NCBI GenBank assembly: GCA_019429465.1
Contig: JAHYIV010000030.1
Location: 1-36,169, forward strand
DNA: 36,169 nucleotides
Direction: 5' to 3'
From: Desulfoarculaceae bacterium
GTDB taxonomy: Bacteria > Desulfobacterota > Desulfobulbia > Desulfobulbales > Desulfocapsaceae
Within the stretch, counting starts at the first letter, position 1. Each line of letters begins with the position of its first letter. This document shows positions 16,651-25,063 of this stretch, piece after piece. Position numbers and translations under genes: made by a program. The notes under the pieces were generated by a model. The model was not told where the DNA came from. It did not search any database and saw nothing but the letters and a program-made list of their open reading frames with translations.

Positions 16651-17493
16651 ATGACGACTCTTTCATCCGACATATACTCTTTTTCCACCACAGCACCCGC
16701 CAGCGGTGGTACCACTTCCGCTGCCGCCGCCAAAGACATTATGGGAAAAGAGGATTTTCTGACCCTGCTTGTGGCTCAATTAAAGAATCAGGACCCGCTT
16801 AACCCCAGCGATGCCACTGAATTTACCGCCCAGCTCGTCCAGTTCAGTTCACTCGAACAGCTGTATAACCTGAATGACAGCATGCAGGCACTGACTGTCG
16901 CCCAGGGCAATTCCCAAAAACTCTCAACCCTGAGCCTGATTGGTCAAAGTGTCTCCTATAACGGCAGCGCCTTTACCTTTGACGGTAAGCCGGTCGAAGT
17001 TGGCTATCAGCTCGATGGCACCGCCGCAAGCGTCACCCTCTCCATTCAGAACGAAAAAGGCCAGACAGTCAACACCCTGCAGGCAGAGGCCACGGAACTG
17101 GCTGCCGGCAATCATTTTATCACCTGGGACGGTACCGACCAGAATGGCAGCCTGGTTGCCGGTGGTACGTACAAGATCATCCTGCAGGCCAGCGCTGCCG
17201 GTGAAAACGCCAGTATTGCCGCCGCCCCGCTGATCAGATCCGAGGTAACGGGTGTTGATCTGAGCACAGGCATGCTCACCACCAAGGATGGCGAGGTTCT
17301 TTTAAAAAATGCCTTAAAGGTCATGGCCCCGGCAAGCAGTCCGGAAACGGCAACCGCCCTTATCAATAGCGAGAACGACACTACGGCCACCGCGATCGTG
17401 GCCTCCTTGCCCACCGACAATACTGCCACCACGGATGATGGGCAGACGGCACAAGAGATTATTGATCTTTTCTTACAGCAGACCCAACCCTGA
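16651..17493 (+). CDS. flgD: Flagellar hook-capping protein FlgD
   Basis: A 280-residue hook scaffold that caps the growing hook. The N-terminal motif KEDFLTLLVAQLKNQDPLNP, then FTAQLVQFSSLEQLYNLN, is diagnostic. The middle contains an FlgD Ig-like/Tudor region (NHFITWDGTDQNG, AGGTYKI). The C-terminus is unusually long and Ala/Thr-rich. The start may be ATG 16651 or GTG 16642, which directly abuts the fliK stop; neither has a strong ribosome-binding site. No lesion is visible. Confidence 0.93.
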   Translation: MTTLSSDIYSFSTTAPASGGTTSAAAAKDIMGKEDFLTLLVAQLKNQDPLNPSDATEFTAQLVQFSSLEQLYNLNDSMQALTVAQGNSQKLSTLSLIGQSVSYNGSAFTFDGKPVEVGYQLDGTAASVTLSIQNEKGQTVNTLQAEATELAAGNHFITWDGTDQNGSLVAGGTYKIILQASAAGENASIAAAPLIRSEVTGVDLSTGMLTTKDGEVLLKNALKVMAPASSPETATALINSENDTTATAIVASLPTDNTATTDDGQTAQEIIDLFLQQTQP

Positions 17494-17641
17494 ACCTAAA
17501 CAGACAACCGTTATCCCCGGATAAACAAACCATTCACATGACACCAACGGCTCACGAAAGCGAAACGAAATTATGACGACAGCAATGGTTGTTTCGTCAC
17601 AGCTTCTAAGAGTCACCGAAAGATAACAGGAGGCACCACCC

Positions 17642-18490
17642 ATGGGCATCACCAGCGCAATGTACAGCGGCGTCAGCGGCATCAACACCAATTCACTGGC
17701 CATGACCGTTATCGGCAACAACCTGGCCAACACCAATACCGTTGGTTTTAAAGGCTCACGTACCGTCTTTTCCGACCTGATGTCGAGCACGGTCTTTGGT
17801 TCCGGAGGCTCGTCGCAGGTCGGGCGTGGTGTCGGCGTCTCAAAGATTAACAACATCTTCAGCCAGGGCACCTTTGAATCGACCTCAACCAATACCGACC
17901 TGGCCATAGAAGGAGATGGTTTCTTCATGCTGAAGGAGGTTGGCAACAACAGCACCTATTATTTACGGGCCGGGGCCTTTCGTTTTAATCAGGAGGGCTA
18001 TCTGGTCAACCCCGAAGGATTCAGGGTTCAGGGGTAGGGATTTGACGCCGCCACCGGCAAGGTTATTCCCGGCGACCCCAAAGATATCCTTGTGGCCAGC
18101 TCAGGCCTGATCCCGGCCAGGGCCACCGATGCCCTGACCCTGAACAGCAATCTCGACTCCAGCACCGTGGCCATTGACGCCGCCTCCTATTCCAATGGCC
18201 AGCAGATTAATGTTGCCGCCATCACCCTGGCAAAATTCACCAATCCCGGCGGACTGAATCTGGTGGGCAGCAATATGTTTACCGCGACCGATGTCTCCGG
18301 CACCCCCAGGGGCGGTCTCCCTGGCCCGGAGCTGGGCAGTATCTTCACCAACTCCCTGGAGCAGTCCAATGTCGATATGGGGCTCGAGTTTGTTAATATG
18401 ATCACCGTCCAACGCGGATTTCAGGCCAACTCAAAGATCATCACCACTGTTGACGAACTTCTTGGAGAGCTGATCAATCTCAAACGATAA
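17642..18490 (+). pseudogene. flgE: Flagellar hook protein FlgE, amber codon and internal deletion
   Basis: The start is well defined (AGGAGG before ATG 17642). The first part is canonical (GVSGINTNSLAMTVIGNNLA, NTVGFKGSRTVFSDLM, DLAIEGDGFFML). At 18035-18037 an in-frame TAG interrupts QG-stop-GFDAATGK, where Tyr or Trp is expected. The same frame continues to TAA 18490 with a typical C-terminus (VDMGLEFVNMITVQRGFQANSKII). Between LNSNLDSSTVAIDA and ASYSNGQQINVAAITL, near 18180, the sequence jumps from the N-terminal D1 part to the C-terminal part. The total is 282 codons against about 400 in known FlgE, so domain D2 seems lost. It is the last gene of the unit. Confidence 0.88.
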
Positions 18491-18520
18491 GATAAAGTCA
18501 TTTTATTGACAGAAAAAATG

Positions 18521-18558
18521 GGCGCTGCATTCATTGGAAGCAGCGCCTATCTTTTTTT
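18521..18558 (+). terminator. Intrinsic terminator after flgE
   Basis: GGCGCTGC (18521-18528) pairs with GCAGCGCC (18540-18547), followed by TAT and a run of Ts to about 18558. This is a textbook rho-independent terminator about 30 bases after the flgE stop. It closes the first flagellar transcription unit. Confidence 0.9.
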
Positions 18559-18629
18559 GCCATCAATAACCCTGCGCTTCCCGGACCATTACCAGCACCC
18601 CGGCCGAGCCTGATCAAATAAAAATATTC

Positions 18630-18645
18630 TGGAATACAAATTGCA
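18630..18645 (+). promoter_or_regulatory. Putative sigma-54 (-24/-12) promoter for motA and downstream genes
   Basis: TGGAATACAAATTGCA has GG and GC exactly 10 bases apart and matches TGGCAC-N5-TTGCA at 9 of 11 positions. It lies just after the flgE terminator and about 300 bases ahead of motA. Repeat A copy 2 sits between this site and motA, so it would become part of a long leader. Found by eye only. Confidence 0.48.
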
Positions 18646-18691
18646 TTCTTGAGTTTTAGGCAACAAAGCCGTATCATGCGTGCAATTTATA

Positions 18692-18844
18692 ATGGTTTCG
18701 TAAAAACTCAATTTCTGGGATGGCTAAGTAAAAAGCGTCAAATGCGAGGCGCGCAAATTTCGAGGAATGAGGCGTACTTGAGTACGCCGCAGTGACGAGA
18801 TAATTTGCAGCAACGAAGCAGTTGGCGACTTTTTACGACGCCAT
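18692..18844 (+). repeat. Repeat A copy 2 (MITE-like), upstream of motA
   Basis: A 153-bp element from ATGGTTTCGTAAAAA to TTTTTACGACGCCAT. The ends are inverted repeats of each other apart from two bases. An internal palindrome lies at 18771-18788. The immediate flanks repeat CAATTTATA on both sides, a probable target-site duplication. It is nearly identical to copy 3. It has no coding capacity. Confidence 0.88.
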
Positions 18845-18944
18845 CAATTTATAATGAATCGAACAGGGGGGGGCTTCCACACGGCCCTTTCTCCTGACGA
18901 CTTCGTTTGTTATCCTTTTTTTGTCCAGCTGGAGGTAGTATTTT

Positions 18945-19712
18945 TTGGATATCTCAACCGTTATCGGGATGGTCGTCGCCTTTTCGCTGATGATCTGGGC
19001 AATAATGGCGGGCAGCCCCCTTTCCGTTTTTATCGATGGCCCATCAATGGCCATCGTCTTTGGCGGCACCCTCGGCGCAATCTTTATCCACTATCCTTTC
19101 GCCAACGTCTTCGAGGCTTTCCGTATAGCCAAAAAGACATTTCTCCACAAAGAAGACTCTGTCCATGAACTGATCATCCAGCTCATGGCCTTTTCCACCA
19201 AGGCTCGCAAGGAAGGCATTCTTTCCCTGCAGGGCATGATGGAGCAGGTCAATGACACGTTTCTGCTCAAGGCCATGCAGATGGCGGTGGATGGCCAGGA
19301 ACCGGACACCCTGCGCCGCATGCTCAACACCGAGGTCAGCTATATCCGGGAACGACACGGCTCTGGATCGGCAATTTTCCTGACCCTTGGCGCCTATTCT
19401 CCGGCCATGGGGATGATCGGTACCCTTATCGGTCTGGTGCAGATGCTGCAGAATATGTCTGACCCCAACTCCATCGGCCCGGCCATGGCAGTCGCCCTGC
19501 TGACCACCTTTTATGGCGCGGTTCTCGCCAATGTGCTCTTTAACCCCATGGCCGGAAAACTCAAAACCAGATCCGCCTCCGAGGTGCTCCTCAAGACCCT
19601 GATCATTGAAGGAATGCAGTCAATACTCTCCGGCGAAAACCCGCGCATCATGGAACAGAAACTGCATGCCTTTATTGCCCCCAAAATGCGGGAATCAAAC
19701 TTTAAAAAATAA
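18945..19712 (+). CDS. motA: Flagellar stator protein MotA
   Basis: A 255-residue inner-membrane stator subunit that passes ions with MotB and pushes FliG. There are four hydrophobic segments: about 7-22, 33-52, 150-170 and 180-200. Motifs include SVFIDGPSMAIVFGGTLGA, SYIRERHGSG on the cytoplasmic side, and TLGAYSPAMGMIGTLIGLV with the conserved Pro. The start is TTG at 18945, fixed by GGAGGT eight bases before it; no nearby ATG gives the N-terminus (DISTVIGMVVAFSLMIW). motB follows 14 bases after the stop. Full length and intact. Confidence 0.95.
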   Translation: MDISTVIGMVVAFSLMIWAIMAGSPLSVFIDGPSMAIVFGGTLGAIFIHYPFANVFEAFRIAKKTFLHKEDSVHELIIQLMAFSTKARKEGILSLQGMMEQVNDTFLLKAMQMAVDGQEPDTLRRMLNTEVSYIRERHGSGSAIFLTLGAYSPAMGMIGTLIGLVQMLQNMSDPNSIGPAMAVALLTTFYGAVLANVLFNPMAGKLKTRSASEVLLKTLIIEGMQSILSGENPRIMEQKLHAFIAPKMRESNFKK

Positions 19713-19726
19713 TAAGCGCTGACCCC

Positions 19727-20494
19727 ATGGATTGCAAAGAAGAAGAAAAATGCCACGAATGTAAAGTTGGCGCCCCTTTATGGATGGTCACCTTTGCCGA
19801 TATGATCACCCTGCTGCTCACCTTTTTCGTCCTCCTGGTCTCCATGGCCACCATGGATCGGGTAAAATTTTCCGCGGCGGCGGCATCAATGAAAAATGCC
19901 TTTGGCACCGGCATCGCTTCTTCCTCTCACTCCGAGTATAAGATACAAACCATTCCTTCTACCCCCAGTACCCAATTTGCCCCCATTCAAACTGATTCAA
20001 TCGACAAGATTACAAAAAGGATCGAGACAGAGATAAAGGCCCTCAATATTCAGAATTTCGTCGAATTGATCCAGAAGGATGATGACACCATCATTCTTCG
20101 TCTTGACGAGGCGGTCCTTTTTAAACGCGATCAGTCCAAGATCTCTCCCGAGGCCTATCCTCTCTTGCGTCAACTTGCCGATATCATCCGCCCCATCCCC
20201 ATGCGCCTGCGCATCGAAGGGCACACCGATGATACCCTGCCGCCCAAGGGCGTGAGAGACAACTTGGATCTTTCTATTGACCGCTCTGTTTCCGTGCTCA
20301 GTTTTTTGACCAGAAGCAGACTTCTCCCCCTTGACCGAATGAGCGCGGTGGGGTATGGCCCTGATCGACCCGTTGTCCCCAACACCTCCGAACAAGGTCG
20401 CGCCAAGAACCGGAGGGTAGATTTTATCCTGCGCGCCCATACAACACTGGGACTTGGCAACACCGGCACCAAGGCCGGCGAGATTCCATTGTAA
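19727..20494 (+). CDS. motB: Flagellar stator protein MotB
   Basis: A 255-residue stator subunit anchored to peptidoglycan. It has a Cys-containing N-terminus (CKEEEKCHECK), then one transmembrane helix with the ion-carrying Asp D25 (TFADMITLLLTFFVLLVSM). The periplasmic C-terminal OmpA-like domain binds the wall (LRIEGHTDDTLPP, SVSVLSFL, GYGPDRPVVPNTSEQGRAKN). The four closely spaced N-terminal acidic/Cys residues are unusual for MotB. It forms a pair with motA. A repeat C hairpin separates it from fliL. Confidence 0.94.
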   Translation: MDCKEEEKCHECKVGAPLWMVTFADMITLLLTFFVLLVSMATMDRVKFSAAAASMKNAFGTGIASSSHSEYKIQTIPSTPSTQFAPIQTDSIDKITKRIETEIKALNIQNFVELIQKDDDTIILRLDEAVLFKRDQSKISPEAYPLLRQLADIIRPIPMRLRIEGHTDDTLPPKGVRDNLDLSIDRSVSVLSFLTRSRLLPLDRMSAVGYGPDRPVVPNTSEQGRAKNRRVDFILRAHTTLGLGNTGTKAGEIPL

Positions 20495-20496
20495 GT

Positions 20497-20577
20497 CACT
20501 AACCCCGATGAACGGGATAAGTGTTTTTCGCAGCTTATTTTCTTGCAAAAAAACAAGAAAATAAGCTGTAAGGCACT
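20497..20577 (+). repeat. Repeat C copy 2: hairpin repeat between motB and fliL
   Basis: Stem arms CAGCTTATTTTCTTG (20531-20545) and CAAGAAAATAAGCTG (20554-20568) are exact reverse complements with an A-rich loop, within a wider element bounded by CTAACCCCGATG, GGATAAGTG and AAGGCACT. The whole matches the reverse complement of 1724-1800. It starts 3 bases after the motB stop. It may attenuate or stabilise the motAB part of the message. Confidence 0.78.
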
Positions 20578-20629
20578 AAAAAAATATGGAAATTATTTTT
20601 TCTTCTTCAACCCAAAGGACTCACCAGCC

Positions 20630-21193
20630 ATGGCTGACAACAACGATCCCAAAAAACAGGATGGCGCTTCCGCGGATCAGAACGCCAGAAAAAAGAAGCT
20701 TATCATTATCGGGGCCGCCACCCTGCTGCTGCTCATTATCCTGGGTGTCGCCACCTTCTTTCTACTGAAAAAAGACGCCACCGGCAACGCAGATTCCAAG
20801 GAGACAGAGGCCGCAATGCAGCTGTCGGAGATTACTCAATCCACAGCCATTGGCCCCATGATTGAGATCAAAGAGTTTATTGTCAATATCATCAGTGAAA
20901 GGGACAGACACTATGTAAAGGCAGCCCTCACCATCGAACTCGTCAACAATTTGACAGTAGTCGACATAAAAAAAGGAATCACCGGCAACGACCTGGCCAG
21001 GGAAGAGGCCACCCAGCGCATGCCGCAGATTCGTGACGGCATCCTCCTTCTCATTGGCAACAAGACCTATGAAGAGCTCCAGGATCTGCAAGGGAAAAAA
21101 CAGCTCAAGGCCGAGTTGGCCAGTAAAGTCAACTCGATCCTGCAGCGCGGCAAGGTGAAAGAAATCTACTTTACAGATTTTGTAGTTCAATAA
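20630..21193 (+). CDS. fliL: Flagellar basal body-associated protein FliL
   Basis: A 187-residue single-pass membrane protein that rings and activates the stator. There is a charged N-terminus, a transmembrane helix at about 24-44 (IIIGAATLLLLIILGVATFF) and a periplasmic stomatin-like domain (IEIKEFIVNIISERDRHYVK, then LASKVNSIL, ending IYFTDFVVQ). The end FTDFVVQ is a common FliL terminus. I chose ATG 20630, with AAAGGAC ahead of it, over an in-frame ATG at 20543 that would begin inside the repeat C hairpin. Confidence 0.93.
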   Translation: MADNNDPKKQDGASADQNARKKKLIIIGAATLLLLIILGVATFFLLKKDATGNADSKETEAAMQLSEITQSTAIGPMIEIKEFIVNIISERDRHYVKAALTIELVNNLTVVDIKKGITGNDLAREEATQRMPQIRDGILLLIGNKTYEELQDLQGKKQLKAELASKVNSILQRGKVKEIYFTDFVVQ

Positions 21194-21213
21194 CGATTTA
21201 ACCGGGGACAGTT

Positions 21214-22197
21214 GTGGAACCAATCCTTTCCAAACAAGAAATTGCAGACCTGCTTTGTGCCATCAACGAAGGCAGGGTGTCCACCGAAGCGACGGCGCCC
21301 TTACAGGCGGCAAAATTCGCCGACGCCGAATCAATCAATCTTTTTCATATAACCAACAAGAACAGCCTCCAGCTGCGTATCCCCAATTTTGACATCATCC
21401 TCGACACCTTTGCCCAGAACTATTCCATATCACTTACCAACCAATTGCAGCGGACCTTCACCATCAGCCGCATCGACATAGAGTCAGGGACCTTCAACGA
21501 TTTTATGACAACCCAGAAAAGCCCTGGGGCCATTGGGGTTCTTAATCTTTCACCGTTAAAATATGGTGCCCTCTTTATCCTGGATCAACAACTCTCCTTC
21601 ATCATGATCGAAATCATGCTGGGCGCATCCAGTGAGCTCGATCATTTGAAGCTGGATCGCAAGCTGACAACGATTGAGCTGAACATCCTCAAATCAATAA
21701 TAACAAAGGGCTGCGAAGACCTGAGCAGGTCGATGAGACCATTAAGAACTCTCAATTCTTCCCTCATCAAGGTCGAAAGTAACTCCAGACTTGTTTCCAT
21801 CACCGACCCCAATGCAGAGATTCTGGTCGGTCGCTTCAAGGTGCAGATTGGCAACCTTTCCGGTGAGTTAAAGATACTTTTCCCCATAGCCACGCTGGAA
21901 CCGCTGAGGGAAAGGCTCAAAGACCTGCTTTCTGTCAGGACCAGCCAATTCAGCGAATGGTCCCAGCTCATCATAAATGAGCTCCTGGAGGTGCCGGCTA
22001 CAGTCATTGCCCAATCCGGGACCCTTACCCTGCCCCTGAAGCAAGTCCTCTCCTTCAAAAAAGGTGATATTATTCCACTGGACTACGACCCCAATGCCCC
22101 GCTCAAGGTTCTCATTGAAAACAATCTGAAGTTTTTTGCCAGACCTGGAGTCCATGCCGGCAAAAAAGCGATCAGCCTGACCGGTGTTTATGAATAA
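21214..22197 (+). CDS. fliM: Flagellar motor switch protein FliM
   Basis: A 327-residue C-ring subunit that binds CheY-P at its N-terminus. The short N-terminal CheY-docking motif is recognisable but diverged (ILSKQEIADLLCAINEG). The CheC-like middle domain includes FDIILDTFAQNYSISLTNQL and GVLNLSPLKYGALFILDQQL. The C-terminal SpoA domain runs from about 250 (LLEVPATVIAQSGTLTLPLK, ILENNLKF-type strand). Translation starts at GTG 21214, the first in-frame start that gives the family N-terminus. Intact. Confidence 0.94.
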   Translation: MEPILSKQEIADLLCAINEGRVSTEATAPLQAAKFADAESINLFHITNKNSLQLRIPNFDIILDTFAQNYSISLTNQLQRTFTISRIDIESGTFNDFMTTQKSPGAIGVLNLSPLKYGALFILDQQLSFIMIEIMLGASSELDHLKLDRKLTTIELNILKSIITKGCEDLSRSMRPLRTLNSSLIKVESNSRLVSITDPNAEILVGRFKVQIGNLSGELKILFPIATLEPLRERLKDLLSVRTSQFSEWSQLIINELLEVPATVIAQSGTLTLPLKQVLSFKKGDIIPLDYDPNAPLKVLIENNLKFFARPGVHAGKKAISLTGVYE

Positions 22198-22252
22198 CTT
22201 ATTGCAACAAAACGACTTTACATAAACCATAACATCAACACATGTGACAACT

Positions 22253-22633
22253 ATGAACGGAAAACCAGATCCTGATGAGCTGAAAGAGCTCCTGCAAGAC
22301 GACAACCTCCACGCGGCAGACCTCGGAAAACACAGCAAACGGCCAACAGCGCCACTCACCGGAGATGGCACCAGCCGTGGTATTGAATTCCTCTATGATG
22401 TCCCCCTGCAGATCTCTGTGGAAGTCGGGCGCAGCAAGATCCTGCTCCGCGACCTTTTGAAGATGGGCGAGGGCTATGTCATTGAGTTGGACAAACTGGC
22501 GGGCGAACCCTTGGACCTCTACGTCAATTCCCGCCTGATTGCCAGAGGAGAGGCGGTCATGGTCGGGGAAAAATTCGGGATCAGACTCACAGACGTCATC
22601 AGCACTGCCGATCGTGTTGAAAATCTTGGATAA
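22253..22633 (+). CDS. fliN: Flagellar motor switch protein FliN
   Basis: A 126-residue C-ring subunit made largely of a SpoA domain. The motifs are FLYDVPLQISVEVGRSKILL, KMGEGYVIELDKLAGEPLDL and ARGEAVMVGEKFGIRLTDVI, all standard for FliN. An in-frame GTG lies at 22244, and which start is used is uncertain because neither has a good ribosome-binding site. The N-terminal 45 residues are variable and polar. fliO starts 14 bases after the stop. Confidence 0.94.
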   Translation: MNGKPDPDELKELLQDDNLHAADLGKHSKRPTAPLTGDGTSRGIEFLYDVPLQISVEVGRSKILLRDLLKMGEGYVIELDKLAGEPLDLYVNSRLIARGEAVMVGEKFGIRLTDVISTADRVENLG

Positions 22634-22647
22634 GGGTTGAACGTCAC

Positions 22648-23061
22648 ATGCGTCTCATCCCCGCCCTCATCATTTTCTCCCTGCCGGCCACAAACGTCTT
22701 TGCCGGGACAGACTCCCCTTTTACGCTTGCCGCCGGCTTCAGACTTCTCTGGGGGCTTCTCATCGTCTTTGGTGTCCTCCTCATTGTTTACGCCCTGGCC
22801 AAAAAGAAACTTTCTTTCCTCAACGCCGGCAGCGGCAAGGGCGCTATCACCGTTATTGAGACGCGTCATCTGATGCCCAGGAAATCACTGTGCCTGTTCA
22901 AGGTTCGGAATCAGGAGTTTCTCCTGGCCCTGGGAAACGACCGGATCAATCTGATTGCGGCAATCGAACCTTCCCCGACAGCCGCCACCGGCCAAACGGA
23001 TCATCCAGATTTTGCCGCGGCTATGGCTGATGCCGCCGAGCGCAGCATTGGACAGAGATGA
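22648..23061 (+). CDS. fliO: Flagellar biosynthesis protein FliO
   Basis: A 137-residue membrane protein that helps assemble the FliP ring of the export gate. It has an N-terminal signal-like segment (PALIIFSLPATNVFAG), one transmembrane helix (LLWGLLIVFGVLLIVYALA) and the cytoplasmic FliO core (TVIETRHLMPRKSLCLFKVR, EFLLALGNDRINLI). Its stop overlaps the fliP start (ATGA), so translation is probably coupled. Intact. Confidence 0.9.
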   Translation: MRLIPALIIFSLPATNVFAGTDSPFTLAAGFRLLWGLLIVFGVLLIVYALAKKKLSFLNAGSGKGAITVIETRHLMPRKSLCLFKVRNQEFLLALGNDRINLIAAIEPSPTAATGQTDHPDFAAAMADAAERSIGQR

Positions 23062-23827
23062 CAACACCCTATAAACGATCGCACGGAGCCCTTTTGATAA
23101 GCGGCCTGGCGCTGGGAGCAGGCCTGCTGCTGCCGACCGCCTCTTCTGCCATTGGTCTGCCGACCATCACCTTTGGCGTCGAGGATGCCAACACCCCTGA
23201 ACAGGTGTCAACGGCCCTTCAGGTGCTCTTTGCCCTGACGATCCTCTCGATCGCCCCTGCCATCCTGCTCATGACCACCTGCTTTACCCGGATCGTCATT
23301 GTGCTCGGCTTTTTCCGTCAGGCCATGGGCACCCAGAACATGCAGCCCACCCAGATCATCATCGGCCTCTCGCTGTTTCTCTCCTTCTTCATCATGTCAC
23401 CCACCCTCAACGCCATTAACAACCAGGCCCTGCAGCCGTACATGAAAAATGAGCTCACCTAGGAACAGGCCCTGGAGCAGGCCCTTGCCCCCATGCGCTC
23501 CTTCATGTTCTCGCAGGTAAAAGAGGAAGAGCTGACCCTGTTTGCCAGCATCACCCTGGACAACAAGCCCTTTGACCAGAACGATATCCCCACCATGACC
23601 CTGATACCGGCATTTATGCTTTCCGAGCTGAAACGGGCCTTCCAGATGGGATTTATGATCTATATCCCCTTTCTGGTCATAGACATGGTGGTCGCCTCGG
23701 TTCTCATGTCCATGGGTATGATGATGCTGCCGCCGGTTATCATCTCCATGCCCTTTAAACTGCTGCTCTTCGTCCTGGTCGATGGTGGGGCCTGATTGTC
23801 GGATCGCTGGTTCAGAGTTTCAAATGA
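23058..23827 (+). pseudogene. fliP: Flagellar export gate protein FliP, amber codon and frameshift
   Basis: FliP forms the core of the flagellar export channel. The first part (from ATG 23058) is typical, with a signal sequence, then ILLMTTCFTRIVIVLGFFRQ and MQPTQIIIGLSLFLSFFIMS. At 23461-23463 an in-frame TAG falls between ELT and [15 protein letters not shown], where Tyr, Gln or similar is expected. The frame then continues normally ([33 protein letters not shown]) to about 23783. There GGTGGGG is one base short, so [13 protein letters not shown] to TGA 23827 is out of frame. As written, it is inactive. Confidence 0.9.
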
Positions 23828-23876
23828 CAGACCATAGTCCACACAACCTGAAATTTATCCTTGGACACACCCTCCC

Positions 23877-24140
23877 ATGACTCCTGAATTCGTCATCGAT
23901 GTTGCCAGAAAGGCCATCCAGACCACCCTCATGATTGCGGCCCCCATGCTGCTGTCAGGGATGATCATCGGACTTATTGTTTCAATCTTTCAGGCCGCCA
24001 CCCAGATCAATGAACAGACCATGACCTTTGTCCCCAAGATCGTTGTGGTCCTTCTCTCTCTGCTCATCTCCGGCCCCTGGATTATACATACCCTCACTGC
24101 CTTTACCCTGGGTATCTTTGAATCCCTGGCCCATTTCTAG
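23877..24140 (+). CDS. fliQ: Flagellar export gate protein FliQ
   Basis: An 87-residue protein with two transmembrane helices (TTLMIAAPMLLSGMIIGLIV and VVVLLSLLISGPWIIHTLTA), part of the FliPQR channel. The conserved loop SIFQAATQINEQTMTFVPKI is present. Length is standard for FliQ. Intact, though its partners FliP and FliR on either side are both broken. Confidence 0.95.
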   Translation: MTPEFVIDVARKAIQTTLMIAAPMLLSGMIIGLIVSIFQAATQINEQTMTFVPKIVVVLLSLLISGPWIIHTLTAFTLGIFESLAHF

Positions 24141-24207
24141 AAGCCGGCACCGAATGATTCCCATGGCTCCCACTTTCCTTACAGCCTCATAACAGCGCGG
24201 AACTCCA

Positions 24208-24982
24208 GTGGATCTCCAGCTTATTCCCATTGATCAATTTCAGACCTTTCTCGTCTGCACTGCCCGGGTGGCAGGGTTTATCGGCGCCATCCCGATCTAT
24301 TTCAGCAATCAGACCCCGGCCAGGATCAAGATCTCCCTGATTTTTGCCATCTCGCTGCTGCTCTTTCCAGTCCTCTCGCTCGATCTGCCGGCAGTCAGCT
24401 TCAACCCTCTTTCCTTCCTCCTGCTCACCATCAACGAGACCATCCTCGGCCTGCTGCTTGGTCTTATGTCTCGGCTGATCTTTACCGCTGTTGAGTTTGG
24501 CGGAACAGTCATCGGCTACCAGATGGGTTTTGCCGCCGCCAATGTCTTTGACCCCCAGCACGGAAACCAGATTTCCTTGATTTCCCAGTTCCAAAACGTC
24601 TTTGCCATCCTCATCTTCCTGGCCCTCGACGGTCACCATCTCTTCATCAGGATTGCCGCCAGATCTTACCAGCTGCCCCCCGGGAAATCTTGATTTGTCT
24701 GGAGAGGCAGTCCCCTTTCTCATGGAACTTACCTCCAGGATGTTTGAGCTCGGCCTCCAGTTCAGTGCCCCTGTTCTTGTTGTCCTCCTGCTCTCAGGGC
24801 TGATCCTGGGCATCCTGGCCCGGGTCTTTCCCCAGCTCAATGTCTTTCTCCTCTCCTTCCCTTTGAATATCGGCATCTCTTTTGTTGTCATTGCTTTGAC
24901 TCTCAGTATGGTCACCAGCCTCTTGAGACGGGAATTTGACGCGCTCGGTGAACGCATCCTCATCATGCTTCAGTATCTCTAA
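24208..24982 (+). pseudogene. fliR: Flagellar export gate protein FliR, frameshifted
   Basis: From GTG 24208 the frame gives a good FliR N-terminal two thirds (CTARVAGFIGAIPIYFSNQT, EFGGTVIGYQMGFAAANVFD, ALDGHHLFIRIAARSYQL), then stops at 24693. In the +1 frame the rest continues (PPGNLDLSGEAVPFLMEL, FSAPVLVVLLLSGLILGILA, FPLNIGISFVVIALTLSM) to TAA near 24982. The break is at CTGCCCCCCGGG near 24673-24682, consistent with loss of two bases from LLPPG or gain of one. The combined length of about 258 residues is normal. Confidence 0.9.
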
Positions 24983-25063
24983 TAAGAGAGAAAGCCTGCA
25001 GTCCTTGAGACTGCCAGCTACAAGACTATCAACCTCCAGTCTAATCAACCTGAGTAACAAATC

